In this document: positions 16,461-24,539 of the stretch, piece after piece
Layout of the letters: every line of letters starts with the position of its first letter
Position numbering within the stretch: position 1 is the first letter of the stretch
NCBI GenBank assembly: GCA_035556495.1
Contig: DATMEW010000009.1
Coordinates: 1-29,200 of the forward strand
DNA length: 29,200 nucleotides
DNA from: CANKHJ01 sp035556495
Lineage (GTDB): Bacteria; Pseudomonadota; Alphaproteobacteria; Rhizobiales; Xanthobacteraceae
Reading direction: 5' to 3'
Notes under the pieces: model-generated
Seen by the model: the letters and a program-made list of their open reading frames with translations, nothing else
Database searches by the model: none
What the model was told of the DNA's origin: nothing
Position numbers and translations under genes: made by a program

Positions 16461-17318
16461 ATGTTCCTGACGGCCCCGCTGCTCGCCATGCCGCCGCTGC
16501 TGGCGATTCCCTTTCCCGTCATCGACCCGGTGCTAGTCCAGGTCGGCCCCATCGCGATCCGCTGGTATGCGCTGGCTTACATCTGCGGCATCGTGCTCGG
16601 CTGGCTCTATGCCCGCTGGGTGCTGCGCCAGCCGGCACTGTGGCGCGGCGGACAGCCGCCGATGAGCGTGGAGACTTTCGACGACTTCGTGCTGTGGGTC
16701 ACGGCCGGCATCATCCTCGGCGGCCGGATCGGCTATGTGCTGTTCTACAACCTGCCCTATTTCGCCGCCCATCCGCTCGAAGCCTTCCAGCTCTGGCATG
16801 GCGGCATGTCGTTCCACGGCGGCTTCCTCGGCTGCGTGCTGGCGGTGGTGCTGTTCTCGCGCCGGCGCGGCGTGCCGCTGCTCTCGCTGGGGGACCTATC
16901 CTGCGCGGCCGGCACCATCGGCCTGTTCCTTGGCCGGCTCGCCAATTTCATCAACAGCGAGTTGTGGGGCCGCGTCACGGACGTGCCCTGGGCCATGGTG
17001 TTCCCGAACGGCGGCCCGCTGCCGCGCCACCCGAGCCAGCTTTACGAGGCTGCTCTCGAAGGCATCGTGCTGTTCGTCATCCTTGCGCTGATGATCCGCG
17101 CCGGCGCGCTGAAAAAGCCGGGCCTCGTCATCGGCACCTTCGCCATCGGCTATGCCGTGTTCCGCTCCTTCGTCGAGCTGTTCCGCGAGCCGGATGCGCA
17201 GCTCGGCTTCCTGTGGGGCGGGCTCACCATGGGCATGCTGCTGTCGATCCCGCTGGCGCTCGCCGGCATCGCCTTCATCGTCACGGCCCTGCGGCGGCCC
17301 ACGAATGATTCCGCATGA
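16461..17318 (+). CDS. lgt: Prolipoprotein diacylglyceryl transferase
   Basis: This is an inner-membrane enzyme of 285 residues that transfers diacylglycerol from phosphatidylglycerol to the lipobox Cys of prolipoproteins, the first step of lipoprotein maturation. It shows the N-terminal FPVIDPVLVQVGPIAIRWYA, the conserved HGGMSFHGG (H113 and H119), the Lgt signature GRLANFINSELWGRVTD (from about residue 158), and HPSQLYEA. About seven hydrophobic segments are visible. The start is ATG 16461, with GCAGGA about 9 bases upstream; ATG 16488 would give MPPLLAIPFP and also fits family N-termini. The stop overlaps the next start as ATGA, which makes lgt the first gene of an lgt-midA-pgeF operon. 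A lipoprotein gene, a potential substrate, lies 3' of this operon. Confidence 0.96.
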   Translation: MFLTAPLLAMPPLLAIPFPVIDPVLVQVGPIAIRWYALAYICGIVLGWLYARWVLRQPALWRGGQPPMSVETFDDFVLWVTAGIILGGRIGYVLFYNLPYFAAHPLEAFQLWHGGMSFHGGFLGCVLAVVLFSRRRGVPLLSLGDLSCAAGTIGLFLGRLANFINSELWGRVTDVPWAMVFPNGGPLPRHPSQLYEAALEGIVLFVILALMIRAGALKKPGLVIGTFAIGYAVFRSFVELFREPDAQLGFLWGGLTMGMLLSIPLALAGIAFIVTALRRPTNDSA

Positions 17319-18418
17319 AGGACGAACTGTTTCCCCTCGAAGGCGAGATCCGTCGCCGCATCCGTCTCGCCGGTCCGATCCCGGTCGCGGAATACATGAC
17401 GCTGTGCCTCTCCCATCCCGAGCATGGCTATTACGTCACCCGCGATCCGCTCGGCGCGGCCGGGGACTTCACGACCTCGCCGGAGATCGGGCAGGTGTTC
17501 GGCGAGTTGCTCGGGCTGTGGGCGGCCACCGTGTGGCAGCAGATGGGCGCGCCGGAGCAGGTCGATCTGGTCGAACTCGGTCCCGGCCGCGGCACGCTGA
17601 TGGCAGATGCCCTGCGCGCCACGCGGAAGATGCCCGGCTTCCACGAGGCCCTGCGCATCCATCTCGTGGAGATGAGCCCGGTGCTGCGCCAGCGTCAGCG
17701 GCAGGCGCTGGAGAAATATGAATTGCCCCTCGCCTGGCACGGCAGCCTGACGGACGTGCCGGACGGCCGCGCCATCGTTCTGGCGAACGAATTCTACGAT
17801 GCCCTGCCGGTCCATCAAGCCGTGAAGCAGGACGGCGCATGGTTCGAACGCATGGTCGGCATCGACGACGCGGGGCGCTTCGCCTTCACGCGCGCCACGA
17901 GCCCGCTGCCCCATTTCGAGCGGTTCCTGCCGCCGGCGGTGCGCGAGGCTGCGGATGGAGCCATGTTCGAGTGGCGCAGCGACAGCGCGGCCCTCGAACT
18001 CGGCCGCCGCGTGATGCGCGGCGCGGGTGCCGCCCTCGTCATCGACTACGGCCATGCCGCCAGCGCGACCGGCGAAACGCTTCAGGCCGTTGGCAGCCAT
18101 GCTTATGCCGATCCGCTGGTCGGGCCGGGCCTCGTGGACCTCACAGCCCATGTCGATTTCGAGGCTCTGGCGCAGGGCGCCGGCACCATGGGCGCGGCAA
18201 CCCATGGCCCGGTCGATCAGGGCGATTTTCTCCAGCGGCTCGGCATCGACCAGCGCACCGCGACCCTGCGCCGCAACGCCACGCCGGAGCAGGCCCGGCA
18301 GATCGAAACCGCCAGCCTGCGGCTCACCGCCGGCGGCCGGGCCGGCATGGGCCGGCTGTTCAAGGTGCTGGGGCTGGGCCATCCTGACCTCGGGGTGCTG
18401 CCGGGATTCGAGACATGA
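17315..18418 (+). CDS. Class I SAM-dependent methyltransferase, MidA/NDUFAF7 family
   Basis: This is a 367-residue protein of the COG1565 family, whose eukaryotic member NDUFAF7/MidA methylates an arginine of the complex I subunit NDUFS2 during assembly. The N-terminus has PIPVAEYMTLCLSHPEHGYY and GDFTTSPEIGQVFGE. The SAM-binding glycine motif VELGPGRGTL lies at residues 86-95, and LANEFYDALPVHQ and VIDYGH follow, all family hallmarks. A homologous role in respiratory complex I maturation is plausible here but unproven for bacteria. It overlaps lgt by ATGA and its TGA overlaps the start of pgeF, so the three genes are translationally coupled, an order widely seen in rhizobia. Confidence 0.93.
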   Translation: MKDELFPLEGEIRRRIRLAGPIPVAEYMTLCLSHPEHGYYVTRDPLGAAGDFTTSPEIGQVFGELLGLWAATVWQQMGAPEQVDLVELGPGRGTLMADALRATRKMPGFHEALRIHLVEMSPVLRQRQRQALEKYELPLAWHGSLTDVPDGRAIVLANEFYDALPVHQAVKQDGAWFERMVGIDDAGRFAFTRATSPLPHFERFLPPAVREAADGAMFEWRSDSAALELGRRVMRGAGAALVIDYGHAASATGETLQAVGSHAYADPLVGPGLVDLTAHVDFEALAQGAGTMGAATHGPVDQGDFLQRLGIDQRTATLRRNATPEQARQIETASLRLTAGGRAGMGRLFKVLGLGHPDLGVLPGFET

Positions 18419-19197
18419 TGCTGCAAGCGCAAACCCTCGCCGGCCTGCCCGGCATCCGCCACGGCTTCTTCACGCGACAGGGCGGCGTTTCGGACGGCAT
18501 CTACGCCAGCCTGAACGGCGGCATCGGCTCCAGCGACGCGCCCGAGGCGGTGACGGAGAATCGCACCCGCATGGCCGGGGCGCTCGGCGTCGTGCCGGAG
18601 CATCTGCTCGGCCTCTATCAGATCCATTCGCCGACCGTGGTGACGGTCGAAGCGCCATGGCCCAGCCACGAGCGGCCACGCGCGGACGGCTTCGTGACCC
18701 GCCTTCCCGGTCTCGCCCTCGGCATTTCGACGGCGGATTGCGGGCCGCTGCTGTTCGCCGACCCGCAGGCCCGGGTGATCGGCGCCTGTCACGCCGGCTG
18801 GCGCGGGGCCTTCACCGGCGTCATCGAGGCAACGCTCGACGCGATGGAGCGTCTCGGGGCGGACCGCACCCGCATCGCGGCATCGCTCGGACCGACCATC
18901 AGCCAGCAGAACTACGAAGTCGGCGACGATTTCCGCGATCGCTTCACGGCGGAAGATATCGGCAGCGCGCGCTTCTTCCGCCCCGGCGAACGTGCCGGCC
19001 ACGCCATGTTCGACCTGCCGGCCTTTATCGCCCATCGCATTCGTCAGGCCGGCGTCTGCGTGTTCGAGGATCTCGCGCTCTGCACCTATGCGGACGCCGA
19101 ACGCTTCTACAGCTACCGCCGCTCCTGCCATCGCGACGAGCCGGACTACGGCCGCCTCATCAGCGCCATCACGCTTGCCGCCCCATCTGCCGGTTAA
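18415..19197 (+). CDS. pgeF: Peptidoglycan editing factor PgeF (YfiH/laccase-domain family)
   Basis: This is a 260-residue cytoplasmic multicopper-oxidase-like (DUF152/YfiH) protein. In E. coli PgeF removes wrongly incorporated L-Ser from UDP-MurNAc precursors; other members have purine nucleoside phosphorylase-like activity. The metal-binding triad is intact: His71 in QIHS, Cys109 in STADCGP and His126 in CHAGWRG. The N-terminal RHGFFTRQGGVS and SLNGGIGSSD segments and the C-terminal YSYRR motif also fit. It starts inside the midA stop, at ATG 18415 or ATG 18418. The TAA stop lies within a GGTTAACC palindrome (19192-19199), after which the operon seems to end. Confidence 0.95.
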   Translation: MMLQAQTLAGLPGIRHGFFTRQGGVSDGIYASLNGGIGSSDAPEAVTENRTRMAGALGVVPEHLLGLYQIHSPTVVTVEAPWPSHERPRADGFVTRLPGLALGISTADCGPLLFADPQARVIGACHAGWRGAFTGVIEATLDAMERLGADRTRIAASLGPTISQQNYEVGDDFRDRFTAEDIGSARFFRPGERAGHAMFDLPAFIAHRIRQAGVCVFEDLALCTYADAERFYSYRRSCHRDEPDYGRLISAITLAAPSAG

Positions 19198-19304
19198 CCA
19201 CCTCTTCACGTTCCGTTAACCGAACTGGACCGGCCTCCCCCGATTGGTTATCAGAACCTTAACGGCGGAACTCCCGAAGCACCCGCCGGGCGACGGGGGC
19301 GTCG

Positions 19305-19979
19305 ATGAGGATCGGACCGGGGCGCCGCGCCGGCGGTGGGTATCTCAGACGGTGTGGTACAACCAGGGCGGCGGCCGCCATGGTGCTGGCCCTCGGCCTC
19401 GCCGGCTGCACCACGACCGCGCAGAACGGGCCGCCCGCAGCCATGACTTCGGCCACGCCGCCGGCGTCGGGCGACACCCGCACCCTCGCCTTCGAGTCCA
19501 TCGACGGGCCGCCCGAAGCGGTTTTCCACAGTCTGGTCGCGGCCCTGAACCGGGAGGTCGAGAACCGGCAGGCGCCAGTCGTCTCCCGCCACGATCAGGC
19601 GACCTATCGTGTCCGCGGCTATCTTTCCGCCCATGTGAGCCGCGGCAAAACCAGCATCGCCTTCGCCTGGGACGTTTATGACGGCGCGGCACGCCATATT
19701 ATGCGTCTTGCCGGAGAGGTTCCGGCCGGCGTCCGGAGTGCGGATGCATGGAAGGCAGCGGATGACGCAGTGCTGACCCGGATCGCTGACGAGGGACTGA
19801 CCCGGCTCGCCGCCCTGATCGGCCCCTATCAGGCCCCGCCGTCACCATCGGCGCCTCCGGCCCCTCCCGTTCAGGCCACCTCCGCTATCGCCTCGGCGGC
19901 ACCCGGCCCCGCAGGCGACACACCGGCTACCGGTTCCGTGCAGCTTGCCGCCTCGCTGCCCGCGAGCCCGGCGGAGTGA
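19305..19979 (+). CDS. Putative lipoprotein, hypothetical
   Basis: This is a 224-residue envelope protein with a basic N-region (two RR pairs), a hydrophobic core and the lipobox LAGC, with Cys35 as the lipidation site, so it should pass through Lgt. Residues about 55-165 form one mixed alpha/beta domain with FHSLVAALNREVENRQ, a YRVRGYLSAHVSRGKTSIAFAW-like strand pair and a helical end. The last 50 residues are Pro/Ala-rich and probably unstructured. I do not know a functional family. Genes like it sit between pgeF and prs in several rhizobial genomes, from memory. An ATG at 19380 exists but would remove the charged signal n-region. It is 107 bases after pgeF, a gap with two GTTAAC palindromes. 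Confidence 0.82.
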   Translation: MRIGPGRRAGGGYLRRCGTTRAAAAMVLALGLAGCTTTAQNGPPAAMTSATPPASGDTRTLAFESIDGPPEAVFHSLVAALNREVENRQAPVVSRHDQATYRVRGYLSAHVSRGKTSIAFAWDVYDGAARHIMRLAGEVPAGVRSADAWKAADDAVLTRIADEGLTRLAALIGPYQAPPSPSAPPAPPVQATSAIASAAPGPAGDTPATGSVQLAASLPASPAE

Positions 19980-20090
19980 GGCGCACCATGCGTGCGCGCC
20001 GATGCAGGGATGGCCTCTGCTCGGTTGCCAGCGGCGGCGCGGCCTAGTATCACACCGCCGCGCACGAAAGGGTGATGCAAGGAGACGCAG

Positions 20091-21044
20091 ATGGCCGGCA
20101 AGAATGGCGCGATCAAAATCGTCGCCGGCAACTCCAATTCCGCCCTGGCCGATGCGATCGCCGCCTATCTCGCGACTCCGCTGACCAAGGCCGTCGTCCG
20201 GCGCTTCGCGGACATGGAGATTTTCGTCGAGATTCAGGAGAATGTCCGCGGCGCGGATGTTTTCGTCGTGCAGTCTACGTCGTTTCCCGCAAACGACCAT
20301 CTGATGGAACTGCTCATCATCATCGACGCGCTGCGGCGTGCATCGGCCCGGCGCATCACCGCCGTGCTGCCCTATTTCGGTTATGCCCGGCAGGACCGCA
20401 AAGCCGGCCCGCGCACGCCGATCTCCGCCAAGCTGGTCGCCAACCTCATCACCCGCGCCGGCGCCGACCGCGTCCTCACCGTCGATCTCCATGCCGGACA
20501 GATTCAGGGCTTTTTCGATATCCCGACCGACAACCTGTTCGCCGCGCCGGTGCTGACCCGCAACATCAAGGAGCGGTTCGACACGTCACTGGTCACGGTG
20601 GTATCTCCGGATGTCGGCGGCGTGGTGCGCGCCCGCGCAGCCGCCAAGCGCATCAACGCGCCGCTCGCCATCATCGACAAGCGCCGCGAGCGCGCCGGCG
20701 AATCCGAAGTGATGAACGTCATCGGCGACGTGTCCGGCCACACCTGCATCCTAATCGACGACATCGTCGACTCGGGCGGCACGCTGGTGAATGCCGCCGA
20801 CGCGCTGCTCGAACACGGCGCGACCGACGTTTATGCCTATATCACCCATGGCGTGCTGTCCGGCGGCGCGGTCGCGCGCATCACCGCTTCGCGGCTGAAG
20901 GAACTGGTCATCACCGACTCGATCCAGCCGACACAGGCCGTGCGCGTCGCGCGCAACATCCACGTCCTCTCCATCGCCTCGCTGATCGGCGAAGCCATCG
21001 GCCGCACCGCCGCCGAAGAGTCGGTCTCCAGCCTGTTCGACTGA
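20091..21044 (+). CDS. prs: Ribose-phosphate pyrophosphokinase
   Basis: This is a 317-residue class I PRPP synthase that makes phosphoribosyl pyrophosphate from ribose-5-phosphate and ATP for purine, pyrimidine, His, Trp and NAD synthesis. It has the N-terminal KIVAGNSN and RRFADMEIFVEI, the flexible-loop region YFGYARQDRK, the divalent-metal motif DLHAGQIQGFFDIP, and the PRPP-binding loop LIDDIVDSGGTL (residues 221-232). All catalytic elements are present and the length is standard. The ATG at 20091 follows an AAGGAG Shine-Dalgarno by 6-7 bases. It is probably monocistronic; the 3' side leads into an intergenic mosaic repeat. Confidence 0.98.
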   Translation: MAGKNGAIKIVAGNSNSALADAIAAYLATPLTKAVVRRFADMEIFVEIQENVRGADVFVVQSTSFPANDHLMELLIIIDALRRASARRITAVLPYFGYARQDRKAGPRTPISAKLVANLITRAGADRVLTVDLHAGQIQGFFDIPTDNLFAAPVLTRNIKERFDTSLVTVVSPDVGGVVRARAAAKRINAPLAIIDKRRERAGESEVMNVIGDVSGHTCILIDDIVDSGGTLVNAADALLEHGATDVYAYITHGVLSGGAVARITASRLKELVITDSIQPTQAVRVARNIHVLSIASLIGEAIGRTAAEESVSSLFD

Positions 21045-21377
21045 GGCTGCTCCGGCCGATGCTCTTTTGCCTGGGCATGCTCTTGTCCGAAAACCGCTTC
21101 GCACTTTTCGGGATCATGCTTCGGGCGAATTCATCCCCAGCAGGATTGAATTAAAACCCGCTTATCCACGGGTCGGGGACTCGCCGCCACAGGAGCGGGC
21201 TTCACGGCCGGACTCGAGCGTCTATATTGATTCTATTAAGTGATTCGCCCCGCCGCCCTTCCGAGGGCTGCGGTTCAGGGCGGCGCCGGCTGTCTTTCAG
21301 CCGGTCGGCGTACCGTGGCGTCGAGTACGTGCGGGTGGCGTGCACACCCACTTCATAGCGACGCAATTGGAGACGGT
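21045..21377. other. 333-base gap: mosaic repeat and GANTC-rich promoter region
   Basis: The left part holds mosaic repeat copy 1 (21073-21122). The right part has a DnaA-box-like TTATCCACG (21162-21170 region) and four GANTC sites at 21178, 21211, 21229 and 21242, around a TATATT that could be a -10 element for the YbjN gene. No coding frame is supported. Confidence 0.5.
21073..21122. repeat. Intergenic mosaic palindromic repeat, copy 1
   Basis: The left part contains GCATGCTC and TCTTGTCCGAAAACCG (21081-21096), and the right part TTTTCGGGATCATGC. Left CCGAAAA and right TTTTCGG, and the outer GCATG and CATGC, make an imperfect palindrome. The same arms recur at 22028-22105. The family resembles RIME-like elements scattered through rhizobial genomes. 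Confidence 0.75.
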
Positions 21378-21878
21378 ATGTCCCTGATCGATTTCTCAGA
21401 GCCGCAGCGATTCGACCCTCTCGAAGTGGTCGAAAGCCTCGCCTCGACCAACGACTGGTCGTTCGAGCGGGCCAGCGACGACGAGATCACCATTCTCGTC
21501 GCCGGCCGTTTTGCCGACTATCAGGTGTCCTTCACCTGGATGCATGACATCGAGGCGCTGCATCTCGCCTGCGCCTTCGAGATCAAGGTTCCGGAGCGCC
21601 GGCGCGAGGAAGTCCGCCGTCTGGTCGCGATGATCAACGAGCAGATGTGGCTCGGCCATTTCGACCTCTGGATCAAGGACGGGCTGGTGATGTACCGCCA
21701 CGCGCTGGTGCTGCCGAACGGCCTTGAAGCCTCGGACCGCCAGTGCGAGCGGCTGTTCGGCGCGGCGCTGGACGCCTGCGAGCGGTATTTCCCGGCGTTC
21801 CAGTTCGTCGTCTGGGCCGGACAGACGGCGCAGGAAGCCATGACCGCCGCCATGTTCGAGACCAGCGGCCAGGCGTAA
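21378..21878 (+). CDS. YbjN domain-containing protein
   Basis: This is a 166-residue protein of the YbjN family (type III secretion chaperone-like fold), starting MSLIDFSEPQRFDPLEVVES. Characteristic segments are a WSFERASDDEITILVAGR strand pair, HLACAFEIKVPERRREEV, the MINEQMWLGHFDLW helix and YRHALVLPNG. No enzymatic motif is seen, as expected for a fold thought to bind partner proteins. I chose ATG 21378 because GGAGA lies four bases upstream; the longer frame to 21240 is Pro/Gly/Arg-rich and lacks family similarity. The gene next to it is proC, a pairing conserved in alphaproteobacteria, though here a mosaic repeat separates them. The upstream region is rich in GANTC sites. Confidence 0.9.
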   Translation: MSLIDFSEPQRFDPLEVVESLASTNDWSFERASDDEITILVAGRFADYQVSFTWMHDIEALHLACAFEIKVPERRREEVRRLVAMINEQMWLGHFDLWIKDGLVMYRHALVLPNGLEASDRQCERLFGAALDACERYFPAFQFVVWAGQTAQEAMTAAMFETSGQA

Positions 21879-22027
21879 GATACCTCCCGTCCGGCCGGAG
21901 GCGGCGCGGACGGCTCCGGCATCTCGCGGGCGCCCTTGTTTCCGCGGTCTTTCCGTCGCAAAGGGTTTCACCGGATTAGGGTCCGATCCGACTTCGTTGA
22001 ATCAGACCCGTCGGTATTCTTTCTGTT

Positions 22028-22105
22028 GAGCACGATCTTGTCCGAAAACCGGTGCCCACTCCTTGACCCAAGTCCGGGGGCAGGCATTTTCGGGATCATG
22101 CTCTA
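22028..22105. repeat. Intergenic mosaic palindromic repeat, copy 2 with 27-base internal insert
   Basis: It starts with GAGCACGATC and TCTTGTCCGAAAACCG (22036-22051), and ends TTTTCGGGATCATGCTC (from 22087). Compared with copy 1, 27 bases (22060-22086) are inserted between the arms. The insert region has its own small inverted repeats, TGCCC / GGGCA and CTTG / CAAG. The element ends 22 bases before proC. Confidence 0.78.
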
Positions 22106-22127
22106 GCTGGCCAACCCGGAGCCGCTC

Positions 22128-22961
22128 ATGACCGCGTTCGATCCCTTCAAGGCCCTGACCGGGCCGCTGGTTCTACTGGGCGCCGGCAAGATGGGCGGCG
22201 CCATGCTGGAAGGTTGGCTCGCCGCCGGCCTGCCGCCCGGCCGCGTCGTGGCTCTGGACCCACATCCGGTGCCCGAGGTCGAGGCACTTGTGTCGCGCGG
22301 CGTCGCGCTCAACCCGCCGGCGAACGCCATCGGCGCGGCGGGGGCGATCGTGGTCGCCGTGAAGCCGCAGGTCGCGTCCGATATCCTGCCCGGCCTGTCC
22401 GCCCATATCGGCCCGCAGACGCTGGTGCTGTCCATCATGGCGGGCAAGACGCTGGGCTTCCTCGCCGCCACCCTGCCGGCGGGCACCGCTGCGATCCGCT
22501 CCATGCCGAACACGCCGGCCGCCATCGGCCGGGGCGTGACGGTCGCCGTGGCGAATACCCACACCTCCGCGCCGCAACGGGCGCTGGCACACGCCCTGCT
22601 CGCCACCACCGGCAGCGTCGAGTGGATTGAGGACGAGGCGCTGATGGACGCGGTCACGGCCGTGTCAGGCTCCGGCCCCGCCTATGTCTTTCTGCTCGCG
22701 GAGGCGCTGGCCAGGGCCGGAGTCGCCGCCGGCCTCCCCGAGGACCTGGCGGCGCGTCTGGCCCGCGCCACGGTGTCCGGCTCCGGGGAGCTGCTGCACC
22801 GGATGCCGGCGGACGCCGCGACGCTGCGGCGCAATGTCACCTCCCCCGGAGGCACCACCGCGGCCGCCCTCGACGTGCTGATGGCCGGGGACGGGCTCCA
22901 GCCGCTGCTGGACCGCGCCGTGGCCGCCGCCGCCCGCCGCTCGGAGGAATTGTCCGGTTGA
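22128..22961 (+). CDS. proC: Pyrroline-5-carboxylate reductase
   Basis: This is a 277-residue NAD(P)H-dependent enzyme for the last step of proline synthesis, reducing 1-pyrroline-5-carboxylate. The N-terminal Rossmann motif is LLGAGKMGGAM. VVAVKPQ and SIMAGKTL follow, then MPNTPAAIGRG. The substrate-site SGSGPAYVF starts at residue 180, and VTSPGGTTAAALDVL closes the active site. The protein is complete. The ATG at 22128 has GGAG six bases upstream. Its leader is mostly the mosaic repeat, which could affect expression. After the stop, 128 bases separate it from the TetR-like gene on the same strand. Confidence 0.97.
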   Translation: MTAFDPFKALTGPLVLLGAGKMGGAMLEGWLAAGLPPGRVVALDPHPVPEVEALVSRGVALNPPANAIGAAGAIVVAVKPQVASDILPGLSAHIGPQTLVLSIMAGKTLGFLAATLPAGTAAIRSMPNTPAAIGRGVTVAVANTHTSAPQRALAHALLATTGSVEWIEDEALMDAVTAVSGSGPAYVFLLAEALARAGVAAGLPEDLAARLARATVSGSGELLHRMPADAATLRRNVTSPGGTTAAALDVLMAGDGLQPLLDRAVAAAARRSEELSG

Positions 22962-23089
22962 GCGGCCGTGCTCGCGGTCTCCGGGGCTCAATACGGCGGC
23001 ATTCCGCCCTGTTGCGGCCCCATCCGCGCGCCTAAATGATCTGAAGGCCCCACCCCGAAAGCTCGGGTGCCGCAGCACAGGAGAGGATC

Positions 23090-23899
23090 ATGATCGACCA
23101 TCCCGCCGGTTCCGGCGCGCGCGACGATCAGCCCCACAACATTTCCGGTAACGACCGGCCGGAGCGCGAACGCATCGTCGATGCCTTCATGTCGCTTCTT
23201 TCGGTCAAGCCTTTCGAGCAGATCGGCCTTTCGGAAGTGGCCGAAACGGCAGGGGTGCCGCTGGCTTCGTTGCGGGATGGCTTTGCCTCGAAGCTCGATA
23301 TCTATGGGGCGCATATGAAGGCGATCGACCGGGCCGTGCTGGCCGGGCGCGACCTCGGCCTCGCCGACGATCCGCCGCGCGAGCGGCTGTTCGACGTGCT
23401 GATGCGGCGCTTCGAGATCCTCGCGCCCCACAAGGAGGCGATCCGTTCCCTGAACCGCTCCGCGCGCCTCAATCCTCCGCTGGCGCTCGCGCTCAACGGC
23501 CTCATGGTGCAGTCCCAGCAATGGATGCTGGCGGCGGCGGATATCGACGGCTCGGGCTCCAAGGGCCTGCTGCGCGCCCAGGGGCTCGCGGTGATGTTCG
23601 CCTCCGTGGCGCAGACCTGGCTGCGCGACGACGAGCCCGACATGGCCAAGACCATGGCCGCGCTGGACCGCGCGCTCGCCAGCGGGCAGGGCTGGTCGCG
23701 GCTGCTGGACGATCTGTGCATGATCCCGCGGGCGGCCTGCCGGATGCGCGCCCGGCTGCGCCCCCGCCCGCGCCGGACCGCCCCTTCCAATGACGCCGCC
23801 TCCTCGGCCGACGACGGCTGGGACGACCTGCGCGAAGCCCACCGCACGGCGCGGCCGCGGCCGGCCCGTCCGTCCGGAGGCGAGGCGCCGGCGGTGTAG
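23090..23899 (+). CDS. TetR-like transcriptional regulator
   Basis: This is a 269-residue protein. After a polar N-terminus comes a TetR-type helix-turn-helix (about residues 27-70: RERIVDAFMSLLSVKPFEQI, then LSEVAETAGVPLASLRDGFASKLDIY). The tyrosine-phenylalanine signature usual in the recognition helix (LYRHF) is replaced by LRDGF. The middle resembles the C-terminal ligand-binding domain of TetR proteins, and also the COQ9/RpsU-divergent family, so that identity is an alternative. The last about 65 residues are Arg/Pro-rich and low-complexity, beyond the usual length. The start is supported by AGGAGAGG just before ATG 23090. It is likely a DNA-binding regulator of unknown target, and may instead be a lipid-binding COQ9 relative. 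Confidence 0.75.
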   Translation: MIDHPAGSGARDDQPHNISGNDRPERERIVDAFMSLLSVKPFEQIGLSEVAETAGVPLASLRDGFASKLDIYGAHMKAIDRAVLAGRDLGLADDPPRERLFDVLMRRFEILAPHKEAIRSLNRSARLNPPLALALNGLMVQSQQWMLAAADIDGSGSKGLLRAQGLAVMFASVAQTWLRDDEPDMAKTMAALDRALASGQGWSRLLDDLCMIPRAACRMRARLRPRPRRTAPSNDAASSADDGWDDLREAHRTARPRPARPSGGEAPAV

Positions 23900-23906
23900 T
23901 CGCCGG

Positions 23907-24440
23907 CTATTCGCCTTCCCAGTAACCCGCGCTCTCGCCCATGCGTCCGATGAAGCGGCTGACCGTGACGCCCTCGCCCGCGCCGCCGGGCAACTCGGTC
24001 AGCACGCCGAACTTGCCGGAATCGGGATAGTCGGTCACTTCCGGCACGATCTTCGTGCTGACCGCCAGATAGGTCAGCGGCGCGTCGGAGGTGTTGACGA
24101 TCTGATGCGCCGTCTCCGGCCCGCCCGGCGGACAGGCGATCACATCGCCCTTGCGGATGGCATGACGCGCCGCGCCGATCCGCACTTCGCCGCTGCCTTC
24201 GATGATGAAGAACATTTCCTCGTTGGCATGGTGATTGTGCAGCGGCCAGCCGCGCTTGCCGGGCTGCACCACCACGAGGCCATAGCCCAGCTTGCGCGCG
24301 CCGACGGCGCTGCCGATGGCGCCAAGCTGCGCGGCAAACCGTTCCGGCGGCGCGGAGCCGCCCGCGACGGTGGCCGGAACGCCGCCATGGCCCCAGGGCC
24401 GCAACGCGACCTCGTCGATATTCATGATCGGCTTCGACAT
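23907..24440 (-). CDS. Cupin domain-containing protein
   Basis: This is a 177-residue single-domain cupin. The metal-binding motif 1 is HNHHANEEMFFIIEGSGEVR, with H68, H70 and E74 as likely ligands, and motif 2 lies around GDVIACPPGGPETAHQI with its His. The C-terminal half, with ESAGYWEGE, is that of cupins annotated as mannose-6-phosphate isomerase-like or auxin-binding-like, but no substrate can be assigned. ATG 24440 was chosen over ATG 24446 because GGAGGG then sits at a 6-base spacing. It is convergent with the TetR-like gene (7 bases between stops) and divergent from the DoxX/DUF1579 pair. Confidence 0.88.
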   Translation of the reverse strand: MSKPIMNIDEVALRPWGHGGVPATVAGGSAPPERFAAQLGAIGSAVGARKLGYGLVVVQPGKRGWPLHNHHANEEMFFIIEGSGEVRIGAARHAIRKGDVIACPPGGPETAHQIVNTSDAPLTYLAVSTKIVPEVTDYPDSGKFGVLTELPGGAGEGVTVSRFIGRMGESAGYWEGE

Positions 24441-24539
24441 CGGCATCCCTCCGCGCGCCTCTGACGGGCGTTGACCTCATCGCTCAATTCGTCATCCTGC
24501 CGCAAGTCGCCGCAGGCTTCACCCTGGGAAGGATCGCCG

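Noticed and set aside
22958..22991. TTGAGC/GCTCAA inverted repeat at the proC stop as a terminator
   Set aside because: The arms are only 6 bp with a 22-base loop and no T-run, so it is likely chance.
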